From: Chitinophagales bacterium
GTDB lineage: Bacteria; Bacteroidota; Bacteroidia; Chitinophagales; Chitinophagaceae
Length of the DNA stretch: 64,000 nt
Assembly (NCBI GenBank): GCA_020636495.1
Contig: JACJXQ010000008.1
Coordinates: 558,001 to 622,000 of the forward strand
Direction of reading: 5' to 3'
Shown one piece after another: positions 53,378-62,548 of the stretch (its first letter is position 1; every line of letters begins with the position of its first letter). A program made the translations under genes and the position numbers. The notes below the pieces were generated by a model. It saw nothing but the letters and a program-made list of their open reading frames with translations, ran no database searches and was not told where the DNA came from.

Positions 53378-54751
53378 ATGGCAAAGACCAAATCAGCTTT
53401 TTTCTGTCAGCAATGCGGATACGAGGCCCCCAAATGGGCCGGCAAATGCCCGTCCTGCGGGGCCTGGAATAGTTTTGTGGAAGAGGTTATCCAGCGGGAA
53501 GACAAATCGAAAACCAAGGTGACCGATTGGGATGACGCGGCTAAGGAGCTGCGCAAAGCCCGTAAACTGGACGATATCACGCCCCAGAATGAGGCCCGTA
53601 TCATAGCCCCTGATGTTGAACTGAACCGTGTATTGGGTGGTGGTGTAGTGCCCGGGTCGGTAATTCTCATAGCAGGTGAACCGGGCATCGGTAAGTCTAC
53701 TTTATTCCTGCAATGTGCACTGCAGTGGAATAATATTTCTATATTATATGTATCGGGAGAGGAGAGTGCTGAGCAGGTAAAACTGCGCGCGGAAAGATTG
53801 GGTGTAAAGAATGAAAACCTCTACTTACTCACGGCAACTGATACGGCAACTATTTTCAAAGAAGTAAAAAATGTACGTCCGCAATTAATAATTGTTGATT
53901 CGATACAGACATTGGAATCACCTTATGTAGAGTCGGCAGCAGGTAGTGTGTCGCAGGTGCGTGAGTGCGCGGCTGAGCTGCAACGTTTCGCCAAGTCGAG
54001 CAATGTACCTGTTTGCATCATAGGCCATATTACAAAGGACGGTTCCATTGCCGGCCCAAAGATTCTGGAGCATATGGTTGATACGGTATTACAGTTTGAA
54101 GGTGATCGACATTATGCCTACCGTATTCTGCGTACTATAAAAAACCGTTTCGGTTCAACATCTGAAATGGGTATATACGAAATGGTGACAACAGGCATGC
54201 GTCCTGTATCCAATCCGTCTGAAATATTATTGTCTCAACACGACGAACCCCTCAGTGGTATAGCCATAGCGTCTACAATGGAGGGCTTGCGCCCGCTGAT
54301 GATAGAAGTTCAGGCATTGGTAACACAGGCTGTATATGGCACGCCGCAACGTACTGTAAGCGGTATGGACCTGCGCAGGCTGCAATTGTTGCTGGCCGTA
54401 TTGGAAAAACGTGGCGGTTTCCATTTTGGTGCCAAGGATGTATTTGTGAATATAGCGGGTGGTATCAAAGTAGAAGATCCGTCTATAGAACTGGCAGTGG
54501 TATGTGCATTACTATCTTCTTACGAAGATAAAGCCCTGCCTTCTAATATATGTTTGGTGGGAGAGGTGGGCCTGTCGGGCGAGATACGCGCGGTAAACAG
54601 GATAGACCAACGCATAGCAGAGGCTGATAAGCTGGGTATGGATGTGATACTGATACCCAAAGCCAATGCCAAAGGGCTGGACATGAAGAATTATAAGATA
54701 GAAGTGAAGACCGTGAATAAAGTAGAGGATGTGTACAGGATGTTGTTTTAA
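53378..54751 (+). CDS. radA: DNA repair protein RadA
   Basis: RecA-like helicase that aids branch migration in recombination. N-terminal zinc finger Cys10, Cys13, Cys24 and Cys27 (FFCQQCGYEAPKWAGKCPSC), Walker A GEPGIGKS at 100-107, the RadA-specific KNRFG motif in TIKNRFGSTSEMG, and a C-terminal Lon-like domain. 457 residues is normal. The two following genes (54757 and 55310) follow with gaps of five and one bases and are likely co-transcribed. Confidence 0.97.
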   Translation: MAKTKSAFFCQQCGYEAPKWAGKCPSCGAWNSFVEEVIQREDKSKTKVTDWDDAAKELRKARKLDDITPQNEARIIAPDVELNRVLGGGVVPGSVILIAGEPGIGKSTLFLQCALQWNNISILYVSGEESAEQVKLRAERLGVKNENLYLLTATDTATIFKEVKNVRPQLIIVDSIQTLESPYVESAAGSVSQVRECAAELQRFAKSSNVPVCIIGHITKDGSIAGPKILEHMVDTVLQFEGDRHYAYRILRTIKNRFGSTSEMGIYEMVTTGMRPVSNPSEILLSQHDEPLSGIAIASTMEGLRPLMIEVQALVTQAVYGTPQRTVSGMDLRRLQLLLAVLEKRGGFHFGAKDVFVNIAGGIKVEDPSIELAVVCALLSSYEDKALPSNICLVGEVGLSGEIRAVNRIDQRIAEADKLGMDVILIPKANAKGLDMKNYKIEVKTVNKVEDVYRMLF

Positions 54752-54756
54752 TAATT

Positions 54757-55308
54757 ATGCACTTAGAACGATCAACATATATTATTGATATCAGCTTGGA
54801 ACAATTCTCTGAATACGGAGAACATTATAATGTTAAGCAGTACACTAATGGAGACATATATAATGTCCTCGTTATCACCTGTAATGCGAGTGAAGGGAAT
54901 ATGATATCAAAAGCAGTTATTAATGCTGCCGGAGCAATATTAGAGCCTCATAAAGACAGAATGATAACTGAAGATAAGTCTATCGTTATATGTGTTGGAG
55001 GTGATATCTGCTGTTTGAGTATACCAAACCTGGATTTAGAATGGAGGGTTTTGGCTGATGAGGCTTGTTGTTTTTCAATTCAAAGATTTAGTAATGGTTA
55101 TATAGTACATGGAGAACTGGCAATTACGCATATAAGTTTAAAGGGTGAAATAATTTGGCAGTTTTCAGCAAGAGATATATTTGTTACTTATCAACCGGTG
55201 GAAAATGGTTTTGTCATAGAGAACGATATCATTAAAGTCACTGATTGGCAAGGCTTTGAGTATCATTTGGATAAAAATGGCAATTGTATAAAAGAATTTA
55301 AATGTTAG
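54757..55308 (+). CDS. Protein of unknown function between radA and comF
   Basis: A 183-residue soluble protein, five bases after radA and one base before the ComF gene. It is visibly more A+T-rich than both neighbours. It is rich in beta strands with alternating hydrophobics (GDIYNVLVITCNASEGNM, then IVHGELAITHISLKGEIIWQ), and ends in a DWQGFEYHLDKNGNCIKEF strand-turn-strand, suggesting a propeller-like fold. No signal, membrane segment or catalytic motif is seen. The tight fit into a DNA-uptake and repair transcript could mean a linked role or simple insertion of a foreign cassette. Confidence 0.7.
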   Translation: MHLERSTYIIDISLEQFSEYGEHYNVKQYTNGDIYNVLVITCNASEGNMISKAVINAAGAILEPHKDRMITEDKSIVICVGGDICCLSIPNLDLEWRVLADEACCFSIQRFSNGYIVHGELAITHISLKGEIIWQFSARDIFVTYQPVENGFVIENDIIKVTDWQGFEYHLDKNGNCIKEFKC

Positions 55309-55309
55309 C

Positions 55310-56002
55310 ATGAACAGTCTGATAGAAGGTCTGAGTCACCTTGTCTACCCGCGCCTGTGCGAGGGGTGTAGCAAACCCTTGCTGGCAGAGGAACAGGTGC
55401 TGTGTCTGAATTGCAGTATATATAACCTGCCACGCACGGCATACCACCATATTCACGAGAATGAAACCTTCATGCGATTTGCCGGCAGGGTGCGGATAGA
55501 AAAAGCTACATCACTGGCATATTTTACCCCAAATGGACTGCTGCAACACCTTTTGCATGGGCTGAAATATGATGGTAAAAAAGAAATAGGCACCTACCTG
55601 GGTACACAACTGGGCTACGACCTGTTGCAAACCAACTGGCAAGAGGGTATTGATGCTATTGTTCCCGTGCCATTGCACCCTGAAAAGGAGGCTATACGCG
55701 GCTTTAACCAGGCTTTGCTCATAGCTGAGGCCATAAGTAATGTGTTAAGCCGACCGGTATTAAAAAAAATAATAAAGCGTACCCGTTTTACAGAGACACA
55801 GACCCAGAAAACGAGAGAGGAGCGTATGGAGAACATGCAAGGCGCTTTCGAGGTGTTGAAGGTGGAACAGCTGCGGGATAAACACATATTGTTAATTGAT
55901 GATGTATTGACCACGGGAGCTACTTTAGAGGCTTGTGCACAGTGTTTATTAGCAGTTTCAGGGGTTAAGGTGAGCATTGCCACTATTGGTATTGCCGGGT
56001 GA
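55310..56002 (+). CDS. ComF-family phosphoribosyltransferase-like competence protein
   Basis: A 230-residue protein with a short N-terminal zinc ribbon (LCEGCSKPLL and LCLNCS) and a C-terminal PRTase domain with the PRPP-binding loop LLIDDVLTTGATLEAC. This is the ComF architecture, linked to DNA uptake and processing of transforming DNA in naturally competent bacteria. It follows radA in the same transcript, supporting a role in recombination of incoming DNA. Confidence 0.92.
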   Translation: MNSLIEGLSHLVYPRLCEGCSKPLLAEEQVLCLNCSIYNLPRTAYHHIHENETFMRFAGRVRIEKATSLAYFTPNGLLQHLLHGLKYDGKKEIGTYLGTQLGYDLLQTNWQEGIDAIVPVPLHPEKEAIRGFNQALLIAEAISNVLSRPVLKKIIKRTRFTETQTQKTREERMENMQGAFEVLKVEQLRDKHILLIDDVLTTGATLEACAQCLLAVSGVKVSIATIGIAG

Positions 56003-56118
56003 CAAAGAATTATTATTTTCAATTCTACCTAACTTATTGCATTTTAGCAGTATTAGAACTAATTTAAAGGCAATTTTTATATAGGCTGTCCTATTTAGAT
56101 CAATACAAAAGAAACTTT

Positions 56119-57357
56119 ATGAAAAAACATTTTTTGCTCATCGGTTCGTTGCTGTTCTCATCAATGGTATTCGGTGCGGGCTACCAGCTCAACCTGCAAG
56201 GCATGAGGCAACTGGCTATGGGTGGTACAGGTGTAGCAGTACCGTGGGATGCATCTACTATTTTTTACAACCCGGCAGGCCTTACATCCATCCGCAACGT
56301 GCAGGTATATGGTAGTATGAATGCGCTTATGCCGCGTACACGTTATGTATCAGCGCCTACGGGCACAGACATACAAGACGCTGCTGCGAAAACATACACG
56401 CCGTTCAATGTGTATATAGGTGGGCCATTAGCATATAAAAGTCCCGTTAGTATCGGCCTTGGTGTATATACTCCATTTGGTACGGGTATCAGCTGGGATG
56501 ACAACTGGACGGGTAGGTATATGGTGCAGAGTATTAGTTTGCAGACAGTTTTCTTTCAGCCTACTGTGAGCTATCAACTTACTGATGAGATATCAGTAGG
56601 TGCCGGTTTTGTATATGCAATAGGCAATTTTGATTACACAAAAGCACTGCCTCTTACCAATGCTAACGGACAGGAAGCTAATGCTGAGCTTACCGGCAAA
56701 GGACATGGTGTAGGTTACAACCTGGGTATACATATCAAAGCGAATGAGAATGTACAATTTGGTATCAACTACCGCTCGCAAGTGAATATGAAAGTGAAAC
56801 GCGGTTATGCCAGGTTCTCCAATATACCTTCCTCGGTGTCTTCATCATTTATCAACACAGCATTTGAATCAAGTCTGCCAATGCCGCAGGTATTGTCTAT
56901 CGGTATGGGCTGGCAGATCAACGAGAACCTGAAGTTGCAGGTAGATGCGAATTATACAGGTTGGGCTGCTTACGATACACTGAGTTTTGATTTCGAAAAT
57001 AATACGGACAAGTTGGATGATATACATTCAGCCCGTCGTTACAGGAACACGGTTACACTTCGTGCGGGTGTTCACTATACTTTCAGGAACGATCGCTGGG
57101 CAGGTATGTTGGGAACAGCATATGACCCGTCTCCTGTAAGGGAAGGTTTCCTGGGGCCGGACCTGCCTGATGCCAAGCGCTGGTTAGCAACAGGTGGTTT
57201 GTCTTTCAAAATATCTGAAAGGTTATCTGCTATAGGTGTTGTAGAATATGTATTTTCTGAAGTACGTACAGGCTTAAGTACAGAGAATGGTTTCAAGGGT
57301 AAATACCATACCAAAGTGATCAACCCGGGATTGGCTATTACTTACGATTTCAACTAA
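56119..57357 (+). CDS. OmpP1/FadL/TodX-family outer membrane transporter
   Basis: A 412-residue beta-barrel. A signal peptide (MKKHFLLIGSLLFSSMVFGA) is followed by the family's typical GYQLNLQGMRQLAMGGTGVA and a NPAGLTSI motif in the plug domain. The rest alternates aromatic-ended strands ending in a C-terminal strand (GLAITYDFN). FadL-type channels move hydrophobic compounds such as fatty acids or aromatics through the outer membrane. It is followed 19 bases later by a lipoprotein gene, probably co-transcribed. Confidence 0.92.
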   Translation: MKKHFLLIGSLLFSSMVFGAGYQLNLQGMRQLAMGGTGVAVPWDASTIFYNPAGLTSIRNVQVYGSMNALMPRTRYVSAPTGTDIQDAAAKTYTPFNVYIGGPLAYKSPVSIGLGVYTPFGTGISWDDNWTGRYMVQSISLQTVFFQPTVSYQLTDEISVGAGFVYAIGNFDYTKALPLTNANGQEANAELTGKGHGVGYNLGIHIKANENVQFGINYRSQVNMKVKRGYARFSNIPSSVSSSFINTAFESSLPMPQVLSIGMGWQINENLKLQVDANYTGWAAYDTLSFDFENNTDKLDDIHSARRYRNTVTLRAGVHYTFRNDRWAGMLGTAYDPSPVREGFLGPDLPDAKRWLATGGLSFKISERLSAIGVVEYVFSEVRTGLSTENGFKGKYHTKVINPGLAITYDFN

Positions 57358-57376
57358 AACAATTAATTCAACTGCA

Positions 57377-58693
57377 ATGAAGAAGTTATATATATTAGGT
57401 TTGGCGGTATGCGGAATGGCTGCGTGTAAACCCAACATAGAGCCAAAAGCACCTGAAAGAGGCGATGCCGATTTCAGTGCATACCTGGCAGCAGGTAGCT
57501 CGCACACTGCGGGTATCATGGATGGTAGTTATTACCTGGACGGACAGATGAACAGTTACCCCGCAATGCTGGGCGAAGCTTTCAATGCCGTAGGCGGCGG
57601 AAATTTCAAACAACCATTGGTACCGGGTAATCACGGCTGGCCAATTGGCAAACTGATACTGGATTATGTACAAGGGCCATGCGACAGTACGCCAAGATTA
57701 GCACCCAGGCCTTTTACAGGGGCATTGGATACTACAGGAACTGCCAGCAATATATATAGTAGCGAAGGCCCGTTCGGTAATATGGGTATACCAGGTAGTA
57801 AAGTTACAGACTACCTGATTCCCGGTTATGCAATGGCTAATCCGTTTGCGGCACGCATGTTCAAGAAAGCTCCTACTGCCAGGGCTGTAGACGAATTATT
57901 ATTACCTGAGCATACTTTCTTTACATTATGGCTGGGTATGAATGATGTACTGGACTATGCTACTATGGGTGGCGACACTGCCGGTCCGTCTAAATTCCGT
58001 AACAAGCTTACAGAGCAAAGCAACTTCAGAACTGCATACGACAGCGTATTGAATACACTGACCCGTAACGGTGCCAAAGGTGTGGTTATGACCATCCCCG
58101 ATGTATTGGATATGCCATTCTTCAATGTTATTCCGGCTAATGGTCTTGAGCTGAATGCAAAAGATGCTAATGCGCTCAACCTGGCTTATAACAGCACACA
58201 GGTGCACTTTGATGTAGGTATGAACTATTTCGTTATCGAAGACCCGAAACAACCAACCGGATTCAGGCAATTGGTTGCAGGCGAAAAAGTAAGAATGGAT
58301 GTACCCATCGATTCTATTAAATGTAAAGGTTGGGGTTCTAAAGTGCCAATGCCTGCACGTTATGTAATAACATCGGATGAGGTTTTGGCTATCAACAATG
58401 CTATAGAAGGTTATAACTCCTCTATAATTAAACTGGCAGCAAGCTATAAAGTCGCAGCTTCTGATGTAAGGTTCTTCATGCGTGGCGTTACTGATAACGG
58501 CATACAGTTCAACGCTGCTGATTACAGTGTGAAATTCGTTTCAGGTGGTATATATTCTTTAGATGGTATACATTTCACTGGCAGGGGTAACGCTTTGCTG
58601 GCAAACAGTGTGATAGGGACTATCAATGAGTATTACGGTTCATCATTACCACCTATTGATGTGAATCGTTTTTCACAGGTACGTTTACCATAA
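57377..58693 (+). CDS. SGNH/GDSL-like lipoprotein
   Basis: A 438-residue lipoprotein (signal and lipobox MAAC, Cys17). The mature part carries an SGNH-like arrangement: block I reads AAGSSHTAG instead of GDSL, block III LWLGMNDVLDYA supplies the Asn, and block V LDGIHFTGRGNALLA supplies the Asp and His. The unusual first block makes the esterase call less certain. It is paired with the upstream FadL-type porin, so it may hydrolyse a lipid or ester whose products enter through the porin. Ends at a terminator. Confidence 0.8.
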   Translation: MKKLYILGLAVCGMAACKPNIEPKAPERGDADFSAYLAAGSSHTAGIMDGSYYLDGQMNSYPAMLGEAFNAVGGGNFKQPLVPGNHGWPIGKLILDYVQGPCDSTPRLAPRPFTGALDTTGTASNIYSSEGPFGNMGIPGSKVTDYLIPGYAMANPFAARMFKKAPTARAVDELLLPEHTFFTLWLGMNDVLDYATMGGDTAGPSKFRNKLTEQSNFRTAYDSVLNTLTRNGAKGVVMTIPDVLDMPFFNVIPANGLELNAKDANALNLAYNSTQVHFDVGMNYFVIEDPKQPTGFRQLVAGEKVRMDVPIDSIKCKGWGSKVPMPARYVITSDEVLAINNAIEGYNSSIIKLAASYKVAASDVRFFMRGVTDNGIQFNAADYSVKFVSGGIYSLDGIHFTGRGNALLANSVIGTINEYYGSSLPPIDVNRFSQVRLP

Positions 58694-58717
58694 TTATATT
58701 TCAACGATATATTTTAT

Positions 58718-58740
58718 AGCCCCTGCTATGCAGGGGCTTT
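58718..58740 (+). terminator. Terminator
   Basis: AGCCCCTGC / GCAGGGGCT (58718-58726 and 58730-58738), loop TAT, then T. The same stem sequence occurs at 62195. Confidence 0.85.
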
Positions 58741-58743
58741 TTA

Positions 58744-59598
58744 TTATTGGGTAGGTCTGTATACATTACCTTCTTTGCCTACAACAGTTATTTGTTGGCG
58801 GCGGATAAATCTCGGGTTTTGGTAAAATAACAGGGTCCTGTCATCTATATATACATTTTCCAGCGACCAGATATCAGAAAATGCGTTTGTTAGCCTGATA
58901 ACTCCACAACGTACAGCATCCAGTTCTTGCAGCTTTTGCATTTTCGATACAGATTCAGGTATGGTGATCAGCAGGTTGCGGTTAATATAAAAGAAATGCA
59001 ACTCGTCAAGGTCACCAATGTTCTCAGGAAGATCTTGCAGGTAATTGTTGCCAACATCCAGTAATTCCAGTTTCCTGAGTTGTGTAATGCCTGCCGGCAG
59101 ATGCCTGAACCGGTTCCAGTTCAGCCTCAGTACTGTCAGGTTCTTTAATTTACCGATGCTTTCAGGTAGCGTGTCCAGTTCATTACCTGAAAAGCTAAGT
59201 TCATTTAGTTTGTGCAGGTTGCCGATGCAGTCAGGTACCTGTATGATGCCATTATAGGCCAACGATAGCTCTTCAAGTTGTGTCATATTACAAAGATCCT
59301 CAGGAATATTTGCTATATGGTTCCTTACCAGGAGCAGAGTTTTTAGTTTTTTACATCTGAACAATGACGGTGGTAACTTGCTGATGTTGTTATTGCTTAG
59401 ATTTAGTTCTTCAAGATTCGGGAATTGATCCAGCACGTCAGGAATGCTATCCATTTGCTGGAAGGTGATCTTGATCTTGCGTACCTCATGCCTGTTTTTT
59501 AAAGCGGCTTCCCAACTTCTGTAGTCGCCATAATTACCTGCCCGTACCTGGTATGCTGCCAATAATATGACAAAATACAGGATGATATGTTTGCTCAT
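58744..59598 (-). CDS. Secreted leucine-rich repeat protein
   Basis: A 284-residue exported protein with a signal peptide (MSKHIILYFVILLAAYQVRA). Residues of about 50-245 form roughly eight leucine-rich repeats of about 23 residues, each fitting LPxxIxxLxxLxxLxLxxNxL (for example FPNLEELNLSNNNISKLP and LRNLKNLTVL-like variants). Such proteins bind other proteins or glycans at the surface. The C-terminal region has no T9SS signal. Target unknown. Confidence 0.85.
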   Translation of the reverse strand: MSKHIILYFVILLAAYQVRAGNYGDYRSWEAALKNRHEVRKIKITFQQMDSIPDVLDQFPNLEELNLSNNNISKLPPSLFRCKKLKTLLLVRNHIANIPEDLCNMTQLEELSLAYNGIIQVPDCIGNLHKLNELSFSGNELDTLPESIGKLKNLTVLRLNWNRFRHLPAGITQLRKLELLDVGNNYLQDLPENIGDLDELHFFYINRNLLITIPESVSKMQKLQELDAVRCGVIRLTNAFSDIWSLENVYIDDRTLLFYQNPRFIRRQQITVVGKEGNVYRPTQ

Positions 59599-59725
59599 GA
59601 TATGCTCTTTATGTAGGTCATCTGATAACGGTTCACTTAAAGTTACGAATAGCTGTAATATTATCTGTCATGTGATTTTCTCCCTTTCTGTATCTATACA
59701 TCAGATGCATCAGTTGTGTCTTATG

Positions 59726-59733
59726 TATCTTTG
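59726..59733 (+). promoter_or_regulatory. -7 promoter element before the DUF2911 gene
   Basis: TATCTTTG matches TAnnTTTG and lies 16 bases before the ATG at 59750. It supports that start over the longer upstream frame. No clear -33 element. Confidence 0.5.
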
Positions 59734-59749
59734 CGGTACAATTTTAACT

Positions 59750-60253
59750 ATGGGTAAATTATTTACGGTATTGTGTTGCCTGTTTATGTTTACGGCACCA
59801 GCACAGGAGCAAAAGAAATTACTAAGTCCAAAAGCATCATCAACTTATGGCGATGTCTCTGTGACATATGGCCAGCCTTCTAAAAGAGGTCGTGTGATAT
59901 TCGGTGGCCTGGTACCTTACGATTCGGTATGGCGTACAGGTGCCAATGAGGCTACAGAGATAACATTTAAGAAAGATGCTGTTTTTGCCGGTAAAAAAAT
60001 AAAAGCAGGTACCTACACACTGTTTACTATCCCTTCAGAAAGACAATGGCAGATCATCCTGAATAAACAACTGGGACAGTGGGGGGCTTATGAGTATGAT
60101 AAGTATAAACGTAAGAATGTACTACGGGTTACAACACCTGTTTATGAGTTGAAGGATATGCTGGAAAAGCTGACTATTACTGTAAAAAAGGACAGTTTAT
60201 CTATTGAATGGGACAGAACAGGTGTAGCTGTTCCGGTCGAAATATTAAAATAG
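59750..60253 (+). CDS. DUF2911 secreted protein
   Basis: A 167-residue exported protein; signal peptide MGKLFTVLCCLFMFTAPAQ. The DUF2911 signature is clear: LLSPKASSTYGDVSVTYGQP, RVIFGGLVPYDSVWRTGANE and KKIKAGTYTLFTIPSER. Start at 59750, chosen for the signal peptide and for the promoter element at 59726; a reading frame beginning at 59567 would overlap the divergent LRR gene. Function unknown; the family is widespread in Bacteroidota. Confidence 0.9.
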   Translation: MGKLFTVLCCLFMFTAPAQEQKKLLSPKASSTYGDVSVTYGQPSKRGRVIFGGLVPYDSVWRTGANEATEITFKKDAVFAGKKIKAGTYTLFTIPSERQWQIILNKQLGQWGAYEYDKYKRKNVLRVTTPVYELKDMLEKLTITVKKDSLSIEWDRTGVAVPVEILK

Positions 60254-60416
60254 ATATTAGAGCATAATATGTTATTCCTGTTTCGTCGGTTAATCTTCCC
60301 GTTTCGTCTTATTTCAATTTTCTATGGATATATGGCGATATATATTTGTATCAGCTTCTTAAAGGAGCTTTATTCCAAGAGCATAGGAGTAAACATAGGT
60401 AAACGGCAAAACAGTG

Positions 60417-60446
60417 GCACGCTTTCCAGCGTGCTATTGTTATTTT
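60417..60446 (+). terminator. Terminator-like hairpin
   Basis: GCACGCT / AGCGTGC (60417-60423 and 60428-60434), loop TTCC, followed by TATTGTTATTTT. It is 164 bases after the DUF2911 stop. The rest of this 276-base gap contains no convincing gene. Confidence 0.55.
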
Positions 60447-60529
60447 ATACCCGGTCTTCAGCTATATCTATCCATGCTCCGGTTCTCACCCGCTAATTTT
60501 GTCTATATTAACGTTCTATTTTAAAGATT

Positions 60530-61414
60530 ATGAAGATCATACCAGGAGATATTAAGACAGGCCAGTTGCATGGTTATTTATTAGGTGCAGTGGCTCCCCG
60601 CCCTATATGTTTTGCCAGTACTGTGGATGAAGATGGAAGGCCTAATCTTTCGCCTTTCAGCTTTTTCAATGTTTTTGGCAGCAAACCACCTATCGTGGTA
60701 TTCTCTCCGGCACGCAGGGTTAGGGATAATACTACCAAGCATACCCTGGAAAATGCCAGGCGAACAGGAGAGGTTGTTATCAATATAGTCAATTACAATA
60801 TCGTGCAGCAGATGAACCTTGCGAGCTGCGAATACCCGGAAGGTGTTGATGAGTTTGTCAAATCGGGCCTCACACCCATTGCGTCCGATTTTGTAAAGCC
60901 TTTCAGGGTAAAAGAATCTCCCGCACAACTGGAGTGCAAAGTGAAAGAGATTATAGAGACAGGCAAGGAAGGCGGTGCCGGCAACCTTATTGTGTGCGAG
61001 GTAGTATGTATGCACCTGGACGATAATGTATTAGATGCAAACGGTATCATTGACCCGAATAAAATAGACCTGGTAGCCAGGATGGGCGCTAATTATTATT
61101 GCCGTGCCTCGGGCAATGCGGTATTTGAAGTGACAAAACCCAATCTTGAATTAGGTGTAGGCGTAGATATGTTGCCTCAATCTATAAGGAAGAGCCACAT
61201 ACTCACGGGTAACGATCTGGGTATATTAGGCAATTGCACTTCTGTTCCTGCCAAAGATCCCAACTTTACTGATATAGAACTAAACCGCTTGTTGGCAGAC
61301 AATAAAGGCGATAAAGCAGCTACAGAAGCTGCTATGCATAGCTATGCCCGTTTGTTAATAGCAGCAGGCGAAATTGATAAAGCTTGGCAGGTATTATTAT
61401 TCGATATTTCGTAA
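60530..61414 (+). CDS. Flavin reductase family protein
   Basis: A 294-residue FMN-binding split-barrel protein. The N-terminal AVAPRPICFASTVDEDGRPN, the NLSPFSFFNVFGSKPPIVVF region and the GEVVINIVNYNIVQQMN helix-strand match the flavin reductase/DIM6/NTAB family. It should bind FMN non-covalently and reduce it with NAD(P)H or serve a related role. No monooxygenase partner lies nearby. Confidence 0.9.
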   Translation: MKIIPGDIKTGQLHGYLLGAVAPRPICFASTVDEDGRPNLSPFSFFNVFGSKPPIVVFSPARRVRDNTTKHTLENARRTGEVVINIVNYNIVQQMNLASCEYPEGVDEFVKSGLTPIASDFVKPFRVKESPAQLECKVKEIIETGKEGGAGNLIVCEVVCMHLDDNVLDANGIIDPNKIDLVARMGANYYCRASGNAVFEVTKPNLELGVGVDMLPQSIRKSHILTGNDLGILGNCTSVPAKDPNFTDIELNRLLADNKGDKAATEAAMHSYARLLIAAGEIDKAWQVLLFDIS

Positions 61415-61453
61415 CTTATTGATATACAGATTTCTGTGTTGTAAATTTTGTTA

Positions 61454-61495
61454 ACGCCCGGTTAACTGGTTGCAAATGCACCGTTAACCGGGCGT
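61454..61495. repeat. Long perfect inverted repeat
   Basis: ACGCCCGGTTAAC / GTTAACCGGGCGT (61454-61466 and 61483-61495), 13 perfect pairs around a 16-base loop that itself has partial pairing (GGT / ACC). No clear T run follows, so it may be an operator or a terminator of the flavin reductase gene. It lies upstream of the probably highly expressed gene at 61607. Confidence 0.55.
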
Positions 61496-61606
61496 AAATA
61501 TTTCCCATATGTGTACCGGCGTCGCATCTTTGTATCGTCAATAACGACAAACACAAACAACAAACATTTTTTAAACAAACAACCAAACTAACAAAAACAG
61601 ACAATT

Positions 61607-62167
61607 ATGAAAAAGATCATCGCAATCGCAGTTTTCGCTTCAATCGGTTTCGAAGCTAACGCTCAAAACCAGGCTAACCAAACCTCTTCCGCTTCTCAAA
61701 CTACCAACCTGGTACTGAGCAACGCAATCGAGATCACTTTTACAGGTAACAGCTCTGCTACAGGTGCTGACGTGACTATCCCTTTCACAACAGTTAACGA
61801 CTACGCTAATGGTGTTGAGAGTGATGCACAGGAACTGAAAGTACGTTCTAACAAGAATTTCTCAGTAGCTGTTAAAGCTAACGCTACAAACTTCTCATAT
61901 ACAGGTAACACTACCCCGGCTCCAACTATGCCTGTAAGTGGTGTTCTGGCAGTAAAAGTAACAGCTAATGGTACAGGTGGTTCTATAGCCAGCCCGTTCT
62001 CTTCAACTGCTTACTCTACCCTGACAGCTTCTAACCAGGACCTGATCACAGCAGCTGACCGTGGTGGCAACCAGACTTTCAGTGTAAAGTATAAAGCTAC
62101 TCCAGGTTTCGCTTACCCTGCAGGTACTTACGCAGTAGACGTAGTGTACACTGCTACTCAGGAATAA
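61607..62167 (+). CDS. Secreted Thr/Ala/Asn-rich protein of unknown function, probably very highly expressed
   Basis: A 186-residue secreted protein with signal peptide MKKIIAIAVFASIGFEANAQ. The mature part is low in charge, rich in Thr, Ala, Asn, Ser and Val, and free of Cys, with alternating strands (VLSNAIEITFTGNSSATG, SNKNFSVAVKANATNFSY, GTYAVDVVYTATQE), as in pilin-like or adhesin beta-sandwich proteins. Codon choice is strongly biased to AAC, ATC, GCT, CTG and ACA, and the leader of about 70 bases is A+C-rich with almost no G. Both are signs of high expression. I do not recognise the family. Confidence 0.8.
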   Translation: MKKIIAIAVFASIGFEANAQNQANQTSSASQTTNLVLSNAIEITFTGNSSATGADVTIPFTTVNDYANGVESDAQELKVRSNKNFSVAVKANATNFSYTGNTTPAPTMPVSGVLAVKVTANGTGGSIASPFSSTAYSTLTASNQDLITAADRGGNQTFSVKYKATPGFAYPAGTYAVDVVYTATQE

Positions 62168-62194
62168 GTTTTGTCTCTCTCGTAATAATTAAAA

Positions 62195-62218
62195 AAGCCC
62201 CTGCTTCTGCAGGGGCTT
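62195..62218 (+). terminator. Terminator of the secreted protein gene
   Basis: AAGCCCCTGC / GCAGGGGCTT (62195-62204 and 62209-62218), loop TTCT. The core stem is identical to the terminator at 58718. Confidence 0.85.
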
Positions 62219-62508
62219 ATTGCGTATATACAGTTCATTCTTGTTTGTTAATTACTTGTTAATGGCTTGTAAAGCGGTCGTTAATGAACATGTTAACATT
62301 TGAAGCATTGACACTCCCTGACCATATTTGCATGGTTACAAGGGGATACAATTTTAGCTTGACATACATACAGGGGAAAGAATACATCATCAGCCATTTA
62401 TTGCATCCGTTATTTATAGAGGAAAAAGAAACATACAGAATATTGTCGGCAAGCCGTGTTTGCCGGTAAATGTTCTGAGTAAGAGTCTCTCTCTTATCCC
62501 TTATATAC

Positions 62509-62538
62509 AGAGGTCCTTTTCAGGGCCTCTATTTTTTT
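62509..62538 (+). terminator. Plus-strand terminator with no clear upstream gene
   Basis: AGAGGTCC / GGGCCTCT (62509-62516 and 62523-62530, one G-T pair), loop of six bases, then seven T. The preceding gene already has its own terminator at 62195, so this one suggests another transcript in 62219-62509. A 61-codon frame (62284-62469) there is not convincing, so it could be a small RNA. Otherwise the stretch shows nothing recognisable. Confidence 0.7.
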
Positions 62539-62548
62539 GACAATATAA

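Noticed and set aside
60269..60496. 75-codon plus-strand frame before the flavin reductase gene
   Set aside because: It contains a terminator-like hairpin and has implausible composition.
62284..62469. 61-codon plus-strand frame
   Set aside because: No promoter, no recognisable composition and no conserved motif; kept only as one explanation for the terminator at 62509.
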